A stretch of DNA of 64,000 nucleotides from Streptomyces specialis (lineage in GTDB: Bacteria > Actinomycetota > Actinomycetes > Streptomycetales > Streptomycetaceae), in the NCBI RefSeq assembly GCF_001493375.1, contig NZ_LN929769.1, positions 124,001-188,000 on the forward strand, written 5' to 3'. The position numbers and the translations under genes were made by a program. Positions 1 through 7,896 of this stretch are shown here, one piece after another (position 1 is the stretch's first letter; each line of letters opens with the position of its first letter). The notes beneath the pieces are model-generated. The model ran no database searches. It had not been told where the DNA came from and saw only the letters and a list, made by a program, of their open reading frames with translations.

Positions 1-404
1 TCGTGACCCGCATGCGGGAGGCGCACGTCCACGGCGAGGACGCGCACCAGTCGGTGATGACGGGCTTCAACCTGAACGCCCGGGTGGTCACCGCCGCCGC
101 GATCATCATGATCAGCGTCTTCGCGGGCTTCGCGATCCCGACGGACGACTCGATGGTGAAGATGATCGGCTTCGGTCTGGCCGTGGCCGTTCTGCTCGAC
201 GCCTTCGTGGTCCGCATGACGATCGTCCCGGCCGTGATGGGCCTGATCGGCGAGCGCGTCTGGTGGCTGCCGAAGTGGCTGGACCGGATCCTGCCGAATG
301 TCGACGACGAGGGCGACTCGCTGGAGAAGTACCTCACGGCGAACGGCAAGGGCCGCGACGCGCTGAGGAAGCGCTCCGACCGGGAGCCCGCTTCCGTGAG
401 CTGA
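1..404 (+). CDS. MMPL family transporter, C-terminal fragment
   Basis: This is the 3' end of a gene that begins before the window; the reading frame is open from the first bases and stops with TGA at 402-404. About 133 residues remain. They show two hydrophobic segments (roughly residues 28-48 and 53-82), followed by the conserved end of MMPL/RND-type lipid exporters: a VRMTIVPAVMGLIGERVWWLP stretch at about 70-90 and a polar tail containing Asp-Asp-Glu and Lys/Arg residues. Known members export lipids or drugs across the actinobacterial membrane; the substrate cannot be read from this fragment. A strong hairpin follows at 441-479, so this is probably the end of its transcript. The GTG at position 3 is an internal valine codon, not a start. 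Confidence 0.85.
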   Translation, partial: VTRMREAHVHGEDAHQSVMTGFNLNARVVTAAAIIMISVFAGFAIPTDDSMVKMIGFGLAVAVLLDAFVVRMTIVPAVMGLIGERVWWLPKWLDRILPNVDDEGDSLEKYLTANGKGRDALRKRSDREPASVS

Positions 405-440
405 CCGGCCGCGGAGCCGGCCGGGTGGCGTGATGACGAA

Positions 441-479
441 GCCCGGCACCGGAGCCCCCGTGGCGTCCCGGTGCCGGGC
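441..479 (+). terminator. Rho-independent-like hairpin after the MMPL gene
   Basis: Perfect 12-bp stem (GCCCGGCACCGG at 441-452, complement at 468-479) with a 15-nt loop, 36 nt after the MMPL stop codon. It lacks a strong U tract, as is usual for streptomycete terminators, but is followed by TCGTTTCTTCT. Confidence 0.7.
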
Positions 480-546
480 CGAGTCGTTTCTTCTCCCGGT
501 GCGCCCCCTGCCCTTCATCTCATCATCAAATGTGTGACGGATGCTC

Positions 547-563
547 TTGCAAGGCGTTCGCAA
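547..563 (+). promoter_or_regulatory. Candidate Nur box upstream of cbiM
   Basis: The sequence TTGCAA-GGCGT-TCGCAA (547-563) matches the published Streptomyces nickel-uptake regulator box, tTGCaa-N5-ttGCAA, with one mismatch in the right half. It lies about 85 nt before the cbiM start codon and overlaps the candidate -35 region, as expected for a repressor operator. It suggests that the downstream ECF transporter imports nickel, or nickel and cobalt, and is shut off when nickel is plentiful. No B12-box or cobalamin riboswitch structure was recognised between 480 and 650. Confidence 0.55.
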
Positions 564-577
564 CAGGGCTTTATTAT
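547..577 (+). promoter_or_regulatory. Candidate promoter of the cbiMQO operon
   Basis: A TATTAT -10 hexamer at 572-577 stands out in this GC-rich background, with TTGCAA at 547-552 as a possible -35 element (19-nt spacing). Transcription from here would give a leader of about 65 nt before the ATG at 650. The -35 region coincides with the candidate Nur box. Confidence 0.4.
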
Positions 578-649
578 CAAGGAGCGGTGGCCGCCCGGCG
601 GCCCCGCCGCGCCAGGAGCCCGATCCGTGCCACGGAGAGCGAGACCGCC

Positions 650-1753
650 ATGCACGTTCCCGACGGATTTCTCGACGCACCGGTCTCGGTGGCCACCGGC
701 GCCGTGGCCGCCGCCGCGGTCGCCGTCTCGCTGCGCGGGGCGAGGCGCGAACTGGAGGAGCGCACGGCGCCCCTGGCCGGGCTCGTCGCCGCCTTCGTCT
801 TCGCGGTCCAGATGCTCAACTTCCCGGTCGGCGCCGGGACCAGCGGCCACCTGCTGGGCGGCGCCCTCGCCGCCGTCCTGGTGGGACCGTTCACCGCCGT
901 GCTCTGCCTGTCCGTCGTGCTGCTGACCCAGGCGCTGCTCTTCGCCGACGGCGGCCTCACCGCGCTCGGCACCAACATCACGCTCATGGGCGTGGTCACC
1001 GTCGTCGTCGCGCACCTCGTCTTCCACGGCCTGGTCCGCGTGCTGCCGCGCGGCCGGCGCACGGTCGGCGTCGCCACCTTCACGGCCGCCTTCCTGTCGG
1101 TGCCGTGCTCCGCCATCGCGTTCACCGGCCTGTACGCGATCGGCGGCACGGCCGACGTGTCGCTCGGCCGGGTCTTCGCCGCGATGACCGGCGTCCATCT
1201 GCTGATCGGCCTCGGCGAGGCCGCGATCACCACCGCCACCGTCGGCGCCGTGCTCGCCGTCCGCCCCGATCTGGTGCGCGCCGCGGCCGGCCTGACCCGT
1301 CCCGCCCTGGAGATCCGCGGCGGCGCCACCGTGCCCGCCCCCGCCTCCGTTCCCGCTCCCGCCGCGGGGCCCGCGGCCGTGGGTGCCGCGCGCCCGGCGC
1401 GCGCGCTGCGCCCGCTGTGGCTGACCGGTGTCGCGGTGACGCTGGTCTGCGCGGCGTTCGTCAGCTTTTACGCCTCCGCCGACCCGGACGGGCTGGAACG
1501 CGTCGCCACCGAGGAGGGCATCGCCGAGGAGGCCGAGGAGCACGGCCTCGCCGACTCGCCCCTCGCCGCCTACGGCGTCAAGGATGTCGACAACGAGCGG
1601 TTGTCGGTCGGCCTGGCCGGCGCGGCCGGTGCCGCCCTCACCCTCGCCGTCGGCTCCGGCGTCTTCGTCGCCGTCCGCCGCCGCGCCACGGCCCCCTGCC
1701 CGGGCCCGGAGCGCGCGACCGGGACGGTCCGGGCCGAGCCGGAGAAGGTCTGA
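650..1753 (+). CDS. cbiM: Cobalt/nickel ECF transporter, CbiM-CbiN-like (PDGLE) fusion
   Basis: Membrane substrate-binding component of an energy-coupling-factor transporter for Co2+ or Ni2+ (367 aa). The mature start MHVPDGFL is the CbiM/NikM signature, whose N-terminal Met and His2 coordinate the metal; this fixes the ATG at 650 although the frame is open upstream. GTSGHLLGG at 63-71 is another family motif. About six hydrophobic segments cover residues 12-225. After an Ala/Pro-rich linker (about 225-260) comes a second domain with one TM helix, the CbiN-type PDGLE motif near residue 280 and a final TM helix, so CbiM and CbiN functions are fused. It is followed 4 nt later by cbiQ and then cbiO. 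A candidate Nur box suggests nickel control. Confidence 0.9.
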   Translation: MHVPDGFLDAPVSVATGAVAAAAVAVSLRGARRELEERTAPLAGLVAAFVFAVQMLNFPVGAGTSGHLLGGALAAVLVGPFTAVLCLSVVLLTQALLFADGGLTALGTNITLMGVVTVVVAHLVFHGLVRVLPRGRRTVGVATFTAAFLSVPCSAIAFTGLYAIGGTADVSLGRVFAAMTGVHLLIGLGEAAITTATVGAVLAVRPDLVRAAAGLTRPALEIRGGATVPAPASVPAPAAGPAAVGAARPARALRPLWLTGVAVTLVCAAFVSFYASADPDGLERVATEEGIAEEAEEHGLADSPLAAYGVKDVDNERLSVGLAGAAGAALTLAVGSGVFVAVRRRATAPCPGPERATGTVRAEPEKV

Positions 1754-1757
1754 CCGG

Positions 1758-2630
1758 GTGCCCGCCGCCGATGCCGCTGTGACCGATGCCGCCGCTGTGA
1801 CCGATGCCGTGAACGGGCCGCGCCCGCGCGTCGTCCTTCCCGCGCCCCGCCGCCGCCCGGCCGCCGGGCACGCCCACGCCGGAGCCCGCGGACTGTACCG
1901 CCCGGGCGACTCCCCGGTGCACACGCTGCCCGCGCACTGCAAGCTCGTCGCCGTCCTCGGCTTCGTCCTCGTCGTCGTCGCCACGCCCCGCGAGGCCGTC
2001 TGGGCGTTCGGCGTGTACGCGGCGCTGCTCGCCGCCGTCACCGCCACCGCGCGGCTCGGTCCCGGTGTGGTGCTGCGGCGCATGCTCATCGAACTGCCCT
2101 TTGTCACCTTCGCGTTGCTGCTGCCGTTCCTCGCCGAAGGCCCCCGCGTCACCTGGCTCGGGCTCTCCCTCAGCGAGTCCGGCCTGTGGGGCGCCTGGAA
2201 CATCCTGGCCAAGGGCACCCTCGGCGTCGCCGCCTCCGTCCTGCTGGCCGCCACCACCGGGCTGCGCGAGATTCTGCTCGGCCTGGAGCGCCTGCGCCTG
2301 CCCTCCCTCCTGGTGCAGATCGCCACGTTCATGCTCCGCTACGCCGACGTGATCGCCGACGAGCTGCGCCGGATGCGCGTCGCCCGGGCGTCCCGCGGCT
2401 TCACCGCGCGCGGCGTCCGGCACTGGGGGGTGCTCGCCAGGACGGCGGGCGCGCTGTTCATCCGCTGCTACGAGCGCGGCGAACGCGTCCATCTCGCCAT
2501 GCTCAGCCGGGGCTACGACGGCAGCCTGCCCACCGTCGATCCGCTGACGGCGGACCGCGCCCAGTGGGCGCGCGCCGCGGCACTCCCGCTGACCGCGCTG
2601 GTGGTCTGTGTGCTGGGATGGGCCCTGTGA
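1758..2630 (+). CDS. cbiQ: Cobalt/nickel ECF transporter transmembrane protein CbiQ
   Basis: T component of the ECF transporter (290 aa). It couples the two ATPase subunits to the substrate-binding CbiM. The GTG at 1758 starts 4 nt after the cbiM stop with GGAGAAGG upstream; the frame is open further upstream but only as a shadow of cbiM. After a Pro/Arg-rich cytosolic N-terminus come hydrophobic helices (about 60-130 and near the C-terminus). The coupling-helix motif typical of T components is visible: ARASRGFTARG near residue 212 fits the conserved A-x-x-x-R-G pattern. The stop codon overlaps the start region of cbiO, which indicates translational coupling. Confidence 0.88.
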   Translation: MPAADAAVTDAAAVTDAVNGPRPRVVLPAPRRRPAAGHAHAGARGLYRPGDSPVHTLPAHCKLVAVLGFVLVVVATPREAVWAFGVYAALLAAVTATARLGPGVVLRRMLIELPFVTFALLLPFLAEGPRVTWLGLSLSESGLWGAWNILAKGTLGVAASVLLAATTGLREILLGLERLRLPSLLVQIATFMLRYADVIADELRRMRVARASRGFTARGVRHWGVLARTAGALFIRCYERGERVHLAMLSRGYDGSLPTVDPLTADRAQWARAAALPLTALVVCVLGWAL

Positions 2631-3385
2631 CTCCCGCCGCCGACGCCCCCGTTCTCGATGTGTCCGGTCTCGCCTACGCCTACCCGGACGGCCACCAGGC
2701 GCTGTTCGGCGTCGACCTCACCGTTCGGCGCGGTGAACGCGTGGCGCTCCTCGGCCCCAACGGCGCGGGCAAGACGACCCTGGTGCTGCACCTCAACGGC
2801 ATTCTCACCGCCGGGGCGGGCACTGTCCGCGTCGGCGGGCTGCCGGTCGGCAAGGACACCATGGCGGAGATCCGCCGCCGCGTCGGGATCGTCTTCCAGG
2901 ACCCCGACGATCAGCTCTTCATGCCCACCGTCCGGGAGGACGTGGCGTTCGGCCCGGCCAACGCGGGGCTGCGCGGCGCTGAGCTGGAGGCGTGTGTGAC
3001 CCGCGCGCTGGAACGCGTCGGCATGGCCGCCCACGCCGACCGGCCGCCGCACCACCTGTCGTTCGGCCAGCGGCGCCGGGTCGCCGTCGCCACCGTGCTC
3101 GCCATGGACCCGCAGATCCTGGTCCTCGACGAGCCCTCGGCCAACCTCGATCCGGCCGCCCGTCGCGAACTCGCCGACATCCTGCTGTCGTTGGATCTGA
3201 CGGTGCTCATGGTCACCCACGACCTGCCGTACGCGCTGGAGTTGTGCCCGCGTTCGGTGATCCTCAGCGACGGCGTTCTCGCCGCAGACGGCCCCACAGG
3301 CGAACTTCTCGCCGATGCCGAGCTGTTGGGGCGGCACCGGCTTGAGCTGCCGTTCGGGTTCGACCCCTCGGCGGCGCGTCGCTGA
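2618..3385 (+). CDS. cbiO: Cobalt/nickel ECF transporter ATPase CbiO
   Basis: ATP-binding A subunit that powers the CbiMQ channel (255 aa from ATG 2618). All ABC motifs are present: Walker A GPNGAGKTT (46-54), Q-loop FQDPDDQLF (93-101), signature LSFGQ (147-151), Walker B ILVLDEP (167-173) and H-loop VTHD (199-202). The Q-loop FQDPDDQ is typical of ECF ATPases. The start could instead be the GTG at 2627, whose GTGA overlaps the cbiQ stop; that would remove three residues. It is the last gene of the operon; the next gene begins 74 nt later with its own ribosome binding site. Confidence 0.92.
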   Translation: MGPVTPAADAPVLDVSGLAYAYPDGHQALFGVDLTVRRGERVALLGPNGAGKTTLVLHLNGILTAGAGTVRVGGLPVGKDTMAEIRRRVGIVFQDPDDQLFMPTVREDVAFGPANAGLRGAELEACVTRALERVGMAAHADRPPHHLSFGQRRRVAVATVLAMDPQILVLDEPSANLDPAARRELADILLSLDLTVLMVTHDLPYALELCPRSVILSDGVLAADGPTGELLADAELLGRHRLELPFGFDPSAARR

Positions 3386-3459
3386 CGCCGTCCGGCGGCC
3401 TGCTAGTATGCGACGCCATCCCGGCGGGGGGCCGGGGGAGCGGACTTCTGGAGGCGGCG

Positions 3460-4182
3460 GTGCGACGCAGATCATCGGCGGCTCTGTGCCTCGTGGCCGT
3501 GCTGGCCCTCGTCGCCTCGATGGGCCCGCCCGCGCGGGCCGGCGTCGACGGCGACTGTTCGGCGGACGTGGCCCCGCTCGCGTACCCGGTCGCCGACACG
3601 CTGAGCACCGACGAGACGCTGCGCGGGCTCGGCTGCCTGATCATGGTCAGCGACCCGCTGGTCCCCGCCGCCGACGGCGTCTCCGTGTCGCCGCCGGAGG
3701 TCCACGTGATCGGCACGGTCAACGGCCGGGAGCGCTGGGTCGCGATCACCGAGTGGGAGTGGCACGAGGTGCCCGGCTATCCGATGCCGGGCACCCAGTC
3801 GGTCGCCACCTGGTTCAACGTCCCGGTGACGCCGATCCTCCAGGTCGTCCACTACAGCGGCACCACGACCCGGTTCCCCAACACCAGCCGGGAGGACGCC
3901 GCCGAAGTGGGCCCGTACGGCGTCGCGTTCCTCCTGGAGCCGAGCCAGGCGGACGGCGACATGGACATCGCCGTCGGCCGCTCCGCCGTCGTCTTCGAGA
4001 CCGCCGCCGGCACCTGCCGGGAGCTGACGGCGCGTGGCGCGTTCGCCCACGCCTGGGGGGACTCGGCCGTCACCGGCATCGACGTGCACGCCTCGGGCGC
4101 GACGTTCGACTGGTCCGGCCTCACCTCCGAACGTGCCCTGACCATCGGCGAACCGACGCGGGTGAGCGGCTTCTGCCCCTGA
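3460..4182 (+). CDS. Putative secreted protein of unknown function
   Basis: Protein of 240 residues starting at GTG 3460, 5-6 nt after GGAGGCGG. Residues 1-27 form a Sec signal peptide: MRRRSS, a hydrophobic Ala/Leu/Val core, then a PARAG cleavage region. The mature part has about five cysteines (for example in DGDCSAD and GTCREL), suggesting disulfides outside the cell, and many Trp/His/aromatic residues in the middle. No family was recognised and no catalytic motif is obvious. It is convergent with the PRPP-synthetase-like gene at 4203-5144, and only 20 nt separate the stop codons. Confidence 0.75.
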   Translation: MRRRSSAALCLVAVLALVASMGPPARAGVDGDCSADVAPLAYPVADTLSTDETLRGLGCLIMVSDPLVPAADGVSVSPPEVHVIGTVNGRERWVAITEWEWHEVPGYPMPGTQSVATWFNVPVTPILQVVHYSGTTTRFPNTSREDAAEVGPYGVAFLLEPSQADGDMDIAVGRSAVVFETAAGTCRELTARGAFAHAWGDSAVTGIDVHASGATFDWSGLTSERALTIGEPTRVSGFCP

Positions 4183-4202
4183 CCGCGGGGGTGTCGGCGC
4201 CG

Positions 4203-5144
4203 TTACTGGTCGAACAGGGCGCTGACGGACTGGCCGTTGTGGATGCGCCGCATCGCCTCGGCCAGGGCCGGGGCGATGGACAGCACCCGCAGCTTCCCGG
4301 TGCGCTCCTCGTCCGGGATGGGGACCGTGTTGGTGCACACGATCTCCTCCACACCGGGCTCCTCGCTGAGCCGCTTGAGCGCGCCGTTCGAGAACAGGCC
4401 GTGCGTGCAGGCGATCCGGACCGATCCGACGCCGAACTCCCGCAGGCGCTGGAGCAGTTCGATCACGGTGCTGCCCTTGGCGATCTCGTCGTCCAGCACG
4501 ATCACGTCACGCCCGGCGACCTCGCCGATGACCGAACTGATCCGCACCCGGTCGTCGCTGAACCGCTGCTTGGCGCCCGCCGCCACCGGCACCCCCAGCA
4601 TCCGCGCGAACGCCGCGGCCTCCTTGGCGTTGCCCAGATCGGGGGAGACCACCACCGTGTTGCCCAGGTCCTGGCCCCGGAAGTGCGTGGCCAGCTCCCG
4701 CAGCGCGTGCAGGTGATCCACCGGGACGCTGAAGAAGCCGTGCACCTGCGGCGAGTGCAGCGTCATGGCGAGCACCCGGCTCGCGCCCGCCGTCACCATC
4801 AGATCGGCGATCAGCCGCCCGCCGATCGAGATCCGCGGCGCGTCCTTCTTGTCGGAACGGGCGTACGAGTAGTGCGGCATGACCACCGTCGTCCGCGCCG
4901 CCGACGCGCCACGCGCGGCGTCCAGCATCAACAGCAGCTCCACCAGGTGTTCCTGCACCGGGCGGACCAGCGGCTGGATGAGATACACGTCCCGCTCCCG
5001 GCAGTTGGCCTGGAGCTGCACCTGGAGACAGTCGTTGGCGAAACGGTCGACACGGGTCGGCAGCAGCGGCACACCGAGGTGTGAGCAGACTTCCGCGGCC
5101 AGTTGGGGATGGGCGCTGCCACTGAAAACGGCGATCTCGCGCAC
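4203..5144 (-). CDS. Ribose-phosphate pyrophosphokinase paralogue with divergent PRPP loop
   Basis: Phosphoribosyl-diphosphate synthetase-like protein (313 aa), the fold that makes PRPP from ribose 5-phosphate and ATP. It starts at GTG 5144 with GAGGAGG about 8 nt upstream. The N-terminal FSGSAHPQLAAEV and the YARSDKK region match Prs. Two catalytic segments deviate: the usual DLHADQ is TLHSPQ (129-134; His130 kept), and the PRPP-binding loop DDMIDTGGT is DDEIAKGST (218-226). The canonical enzyme is encoded at 39941-40918. This copy may have altered substrate use or regulation, as in class II/III-type Prs or phosphoribosyltransferase-like proteins. It lies 46 nt downstream of the penicillin-binding protein gene on the same strand. 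Confidence 0.85.
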   Translation of the reverse strand: MREIAVFSGSAHPQLAAEVCSHLGVPLLPTRVDRFANDCLQVQLQANCRERDVYLIQPLVRPVQEHLVELLLMLDAARGASAARTTVVMPHYSYARSDKKDAPRISIGGRLIADLMVTAGASRVLAMTLHSPQVHGFFSVPVDHLHALRELATHFRGQDLGNTVVVSPDLGNAKEAAAFARMLGVPVAAGAKQRFSDDRVRISSVIGEVAGRDVIVLDDEIAKGSTVIELLQRLREFGVGSVRIACTHGLFSNGALKRLSEEPGVEEIVCTNTVPIPDEERTGKLRVLSIAPALAEAMRRIHNGQSVSALFDQ

Positions 5145-5190
5145 GGTCCGGTACCTCCTCGTTGGCCCGGACCACTACCCTACTGGGCGT

Positions 5191-6846
5191 TCAGGAGCCC
5201 GCCCGGAGCACGTCCGCCACCACAGGACCGGCGAACTCGCCGCCGTGCCCGGAGTTCGGCACCACGGCCGCGACCGCCAGGTCGTCGCGGTACGCGGTGA
5301 ACCAGGCGTTCGGCTTCTCCTGCCCGTCCACCTCGGCCGACCCGGTCTTGGCGCCGACGTCGCCCTCCAGCCCGGCCATCGCCTCGGCGGCGGTCCCGTT
5401 GCGGGCGGTCCGGTTCATCAGCTCCCGCAACTGCTGCGCGGTACCGGCCGACAGGCTGTCCGGCGCCTGCGCCAACTGCCGTCCGTCGAACTCCGGCGGC
5501 ACCAGATACGGCTGCTGGAAGGCGCCGTTCCGCACGGTCGCGGAAACGGACGCCATGGTCAGCGGGTTCATCCGCACCCCGCCCTGGCCGATGAGCGAGG
5601 CGGCCATCTGCGCGTCGGACTGCGTGGGCACCGCGCCGTCCAGCGTCGTCACGCCGACCTGCCAGTCGAGGCCGAGCCCGAACACGTCACGGGCCTGGTC
5701 GCCGAGGTCGGAGTCGCTCAACTCCGGCGCCTGGCTGATGAAGGCGGTGTTGCAGGACCGGGCGAAGCTGTCGGCGAAGGTGCCGCCGCTGATCTCGAAC
5801 TCGTCGTCGTTCTGGAAACGCCAGCCGCCGTACTCGAAGTACTTGGGACACGGGTGCGGCGCGTCGGCGGAGGCCAGCCCCCGGTCGATGAGCAGCGACG
5901 AGGTCACGACCTTGAACGTGGAGCCGGGCGCCCAACTGCCTTCCAGGGCACCGTTGAAGCCGTCCGCCGGGTTGTTGGCGACGGCCTGGATCGCGCCGGT
6001 GCCGACGTCGATCGCGACCAGGGAGGCCCGGCCGCTGTCCGCGACGGCCTCCTCGGCGGCCCGCTGGATCACCGGGTCGATGGTGGTCGGCACCTGACCC
6101 GCCGCGGGCTCGGCGATCTCCAGCAGGGAGGTGACGGTCTCCCCCTCCGCGTCCACGATCCGCGTCTCGGCGCCGGCGCTGCCGCCGGCCTGCTCGCCGT
6201 ACCGCTCCGCGAGCTGGGACAGTATCGGCGTGAGCGAGGGGAACTCGTCCGCCGCGATCACGTCCCCGTGGCGGTCCAGCATCTCGACCGGCGGCACCTC
6301 GCTGACCGGCCCGGTCACCAGGCTGCGCCCCTCGGTGAGTTCGGGGTGGATGACGGTCGGTGCCCAGGCCACGACCGCCTTCCCGGACTCGGTGTCCCGG
6401 ACGACGGTGAGCGCCGAGTCGTATGCCAGCTCGCCCTGTTCGCCCTCGTGGGCGACGGCGGCGGTGACGGAGAACGGCACGTCCTCCCCGGTCGGCGTCC
6501 CGGCCACCAGCGTCAGCTCCTCGAACCCGGCGTCGGCCGTCAGCGCGCCGAGCGCCGCCTCGGCCTCGTCGGGCCGGTCGGTGAGAGCCGCCGCGGCGGC
6601 CGTGTCACCGGCGGCCCAGGCGTCGAGGAACTCCCCGGCCGTGGCGGCCACTTCCTCCGCGCTCGGCGGCCCGGTCGTGGCCCCGGTCTCCTCCTGCCCC
6701 GACGGCTCACCGACGGTCGCGGCCACGTTCCCCGTCCGGCCGTCGGCGTCGGCACTCCCCATGAGAGCGTACGCCCCGAACCCGACGGCCGAGACGACGG
6801 CCACACAGACCCCCGACACGACCGCGACCCGCTGCCCGTTCCCCAT
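5191..6846 (-). CDS. Penicillin-binding transpeptidase with NTF2-like N-terminal domain
   Basis: Membrane-anchored class B-type PBP of 551 aa that cross-links peptidoglycan outside the cell. It has one N-terminal TM helix (about 8-28), a Gly/Asp/Glu-rich linker, an NTF2-like (MecA_N) domain at about 55-170, a dimerisation segment, and the transpeptidase domain. The active-site motifs are intact: S-T-F-K in WAPGSTFKVV, S-C-N in SFARSCNTAF, and K-T-G in VGAKTGSAE. The ATG at 6846 is preferred because a purine-rich AGGGGCAGGGCGAGC precedes it. The in-frame GTG at 6876 would add ten residues including a rare TTA leucine codon. It is upstream of the prs-like gene. Confidence 0.88.
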   Translation of the reverse strand: MGNGQRVAVVSGVCVAVVSAVGFGAYALMGSADADGRTGNVAATVGEPSGQEETGATTGPPSAEEVAATAGEFLDAWAAGDTAAAAALTDRPDEAEAALGALTADAGFEELTLVAGTPTGEDVPFSVTAAVAHEGEQGELAYDSALTVVRDTESGKAVVAWAPTVIHPELTEGRSLVTGPVSEVPPVEMLDRHGDVIAADEFPSLTPILSQLAERYGEQAGGSAGAETRIVDAEGETVTSLLEIAEPAAGQVPTTIDPVIQRAAEEAVADSGRASLVAIDVGTGAIQAVANNPADGFNGALEGSWAPGSTFKVVTSSLLIDRGLASADAPHPCPKYFEYGGWRFQNDDEFEISGGTFADSFARSCNTAFISQAPELSDSDLGDQARDVFGLGLDWQVGVTTLDGAVPTQSDAQMAASLIGQGGVRMNPLTMASVSATVRNGAFQQPYLVPPEFDGRQLAQAPDSLSAGTAQQLRELMNRTARNGTAAEAMAGLEGDVGAKTGSAEVDGQEKPNAWFTAYRDDLAVAAVVPNSGHGGEFAGPVVADVLRAGS

Positions 6847-6922
6847 GCTCGCCCTGCCCCTAAGTAAAGACCCCACCGATCAGCGCAGCCTACCCGGTAC
6901 GACCATCCGCCTCACGCTGGTG

Positions 6923-7054
6923 CTATGCCGTGGGCACGGCTCGGTGCCAGACGTGTTCACGGGTCCGGCAGGCCCGCAGCACTTCGGTGGGGCCCTCGAC
7001 CAGCTCGACGCCGAGCCTGACGCCCTCCTGCTCGATGGCGCACTTCATCATCAT
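6923..7054 (-). CDS. Small hypothetical protein (43 aa)
   Basis: Short ORF starting with three consecutive ATG codons (7046-7054), preceded by GGCGAGG. It ends in TAG just upstream of the penicillin-binding protein gene. The product has two cysteines and an EGVRLGVELVEGP segment with regular alternation suggestive of a beta hairpin. It is the third of three short leftward ORFs (7621 to 6923) separated by 7 and 29 nt. No family was recognised. It could be the end of a longer protein interrupted between 7054 and 7084, but no single-base change was identified that proves this. Confidence 0.35.
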   Translation of the reverse strand: MMMKCAIEQEGVRLGVELVEGPTEVLRACRTREHVWHRAVPTA

Positions 7055-7083
7055 GTCCTCGCCCGCCTCGGCGTTCCATGGGC

Positions 7084-7503
7084 TCACCGCAGTGGGCAAG
7101 GAAGCGCCGGATCGGTGCGATTGGCGGTGCAGCCGATGATGTCGAGGGTGAGGAACGCCGTGCCGCGCAGGTACCAGCCGGCGTGGGTGTCACCGCCCAG
7201 GGCGAGCGTTCGTTCGATGTAGTCGGCCTTGGCGTCGAGCCGTTCGGGTTGACGTTCCTGATCGGCGGCGAAGTCGGGAGCGGCACGGCGCAGTTCATGG
7301 CAGAACCAGTCGGTTGCCTCCTCGGCGTTGTGGAAGGTGTGCGCGATGGCCCGCGCCGGACGCAGCAGCCAGTGGCAGATGGTCATGGGCGTACACGGAT
7401 TGCCGGCGAACGCGGGGGAGGCCGGCCGTCGGTCGGCCTCCCTGTCGAGCGTCCGGCGTTCGCCCTGCCAGCGGTAGGCGTGGAAGTGAGCCGGAGTGTT
7501 CAT
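7084..7503 (-). CDS. Hypothetical protein, accessory region
   Basis: Protein of 139 aa starting at ATG 7503 with GGTAAGGG upstream, 7 nt after the stop of the preceding 36-residue ORF, so the two are probably cotranscribed. It is mostly hydrophilic with many His, Trp, Arg and Glu residues. A helical central part (HTFHNAEEATDWFCHELRRA, about 67-86) is followed by an Asp/Glu/Arg-rich helix and a C-terminal segment with two Cys. No domain was recognised. The less extreme GC content of this stretch than in flanking core genes suggests acquired DNA. Confidence 0.55.
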   Translation of the reverse strand: MNTPAHFHAYRWQGERRTLDREADRRPASPAFAGNPCTPMTICHWLLRPARAIAHTFHNAEEATDWFCHELRRAAPDFAADQERQPERLDAKADYIERTLALGGDTHAGWYLRGTAFLTLDIIGCTANRTDPALPCPLR

Positions 7504-7510
7504 GTCGCCC

Positions 7511-7621
7511 TTACCGGCGCCCGCAGCCGTCGCCGCCTCCGCAGCCGCCGGACTGACCGCTCTCGGTCGGCTCGTCGTCCCCGGGGTCGGCGCCCGGAAC
7601 CCAAGGCGGGATGAGGTGCAC
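7511..7621 (-). CDS. Small Cys/Gly-rich peptide (36 aa)
   Basis: Starts at GTG 7621 with a strong AAGGAG seven nt upstream (beginning MHLIPPWVPGADPG). The N-terminal half has a hydrophobic/Pro/Trp head and an acidic middle. The C-terminal third is SGGCGGGDGCGRR, with two cysteines separated by five residues. It is the first gene of a three-ORF leftward cluster and is divergent from the DUF6879/HTH module at 7897. It might be a short secreted or processed peptide or a metal-binding peptide; neither is shown. The match of the ribosome binding site is the main support. Confidence 0.5.
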   Translation of the reverse strand: MHLIPPWVPGADPGDDEPTESGQSGGCGGGDGCGRR

Positions 7622-7828
7622 TGGCGTCTCCTTGGTGTGCCGAGGCAGGCACGGGTCCGTCCCGCGCCCGTGGTGCACGACCCGTTCCGGGCAGGGGAGA
7701 GCCAATCCATCCGCCCGGAACGGGTCACTGACTCGTGTCGCTCCGTGTTCCCGAAGCTACGAAGAGATAGGTGCGCGGGTCGCAGAGCTTGCAGGTGCTT
7801 GCATGCGTCTTGATGTCCCAGTGCGCCC

Positions 7829-7859
7829 TTGACGGCAAGAAGTCCCAGGTAGAAAGCTT
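7829..7859 (+). promoter_or_regulatory. Candidate promoter of the first DUF6879/HTH module
   Basis: A TTGACG -35-like hexamer at 7829-7834 lies 68 nt before the ATG of the 88-aa gene. The second copy of the module has TTGACG at 23935-23940, 71 nt before its first start codon, so the element is conserved in position. The -10 is weak here (AAGCTT at a spacing of 19). Upstream, a near-direct repeat of CTTGCA (about 7790-7803) could be an operator. Confidence 0.35.
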
Positions 7860-7896
7860 GTGGCAGCAACCGCAAGCGACAAGACCGGGAGACCGT

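Noticed and set aside
480-649. Cobalamin riboswitch upstream of cbiM
   Set aside because: No B12-box-like sequence or matching stem arrangement was recognised; the leader after the promoter is only about 65 nt.
515-2332. 605-residue open frame on the minus strand over cbiM and cbiQ
   Set aside because: Translation is Arg/Gly/Ala/Asp-rich low complexity without domains. It is an antisense shadow typical of GC-rich codons; the plus-strand genes have clear motifs.
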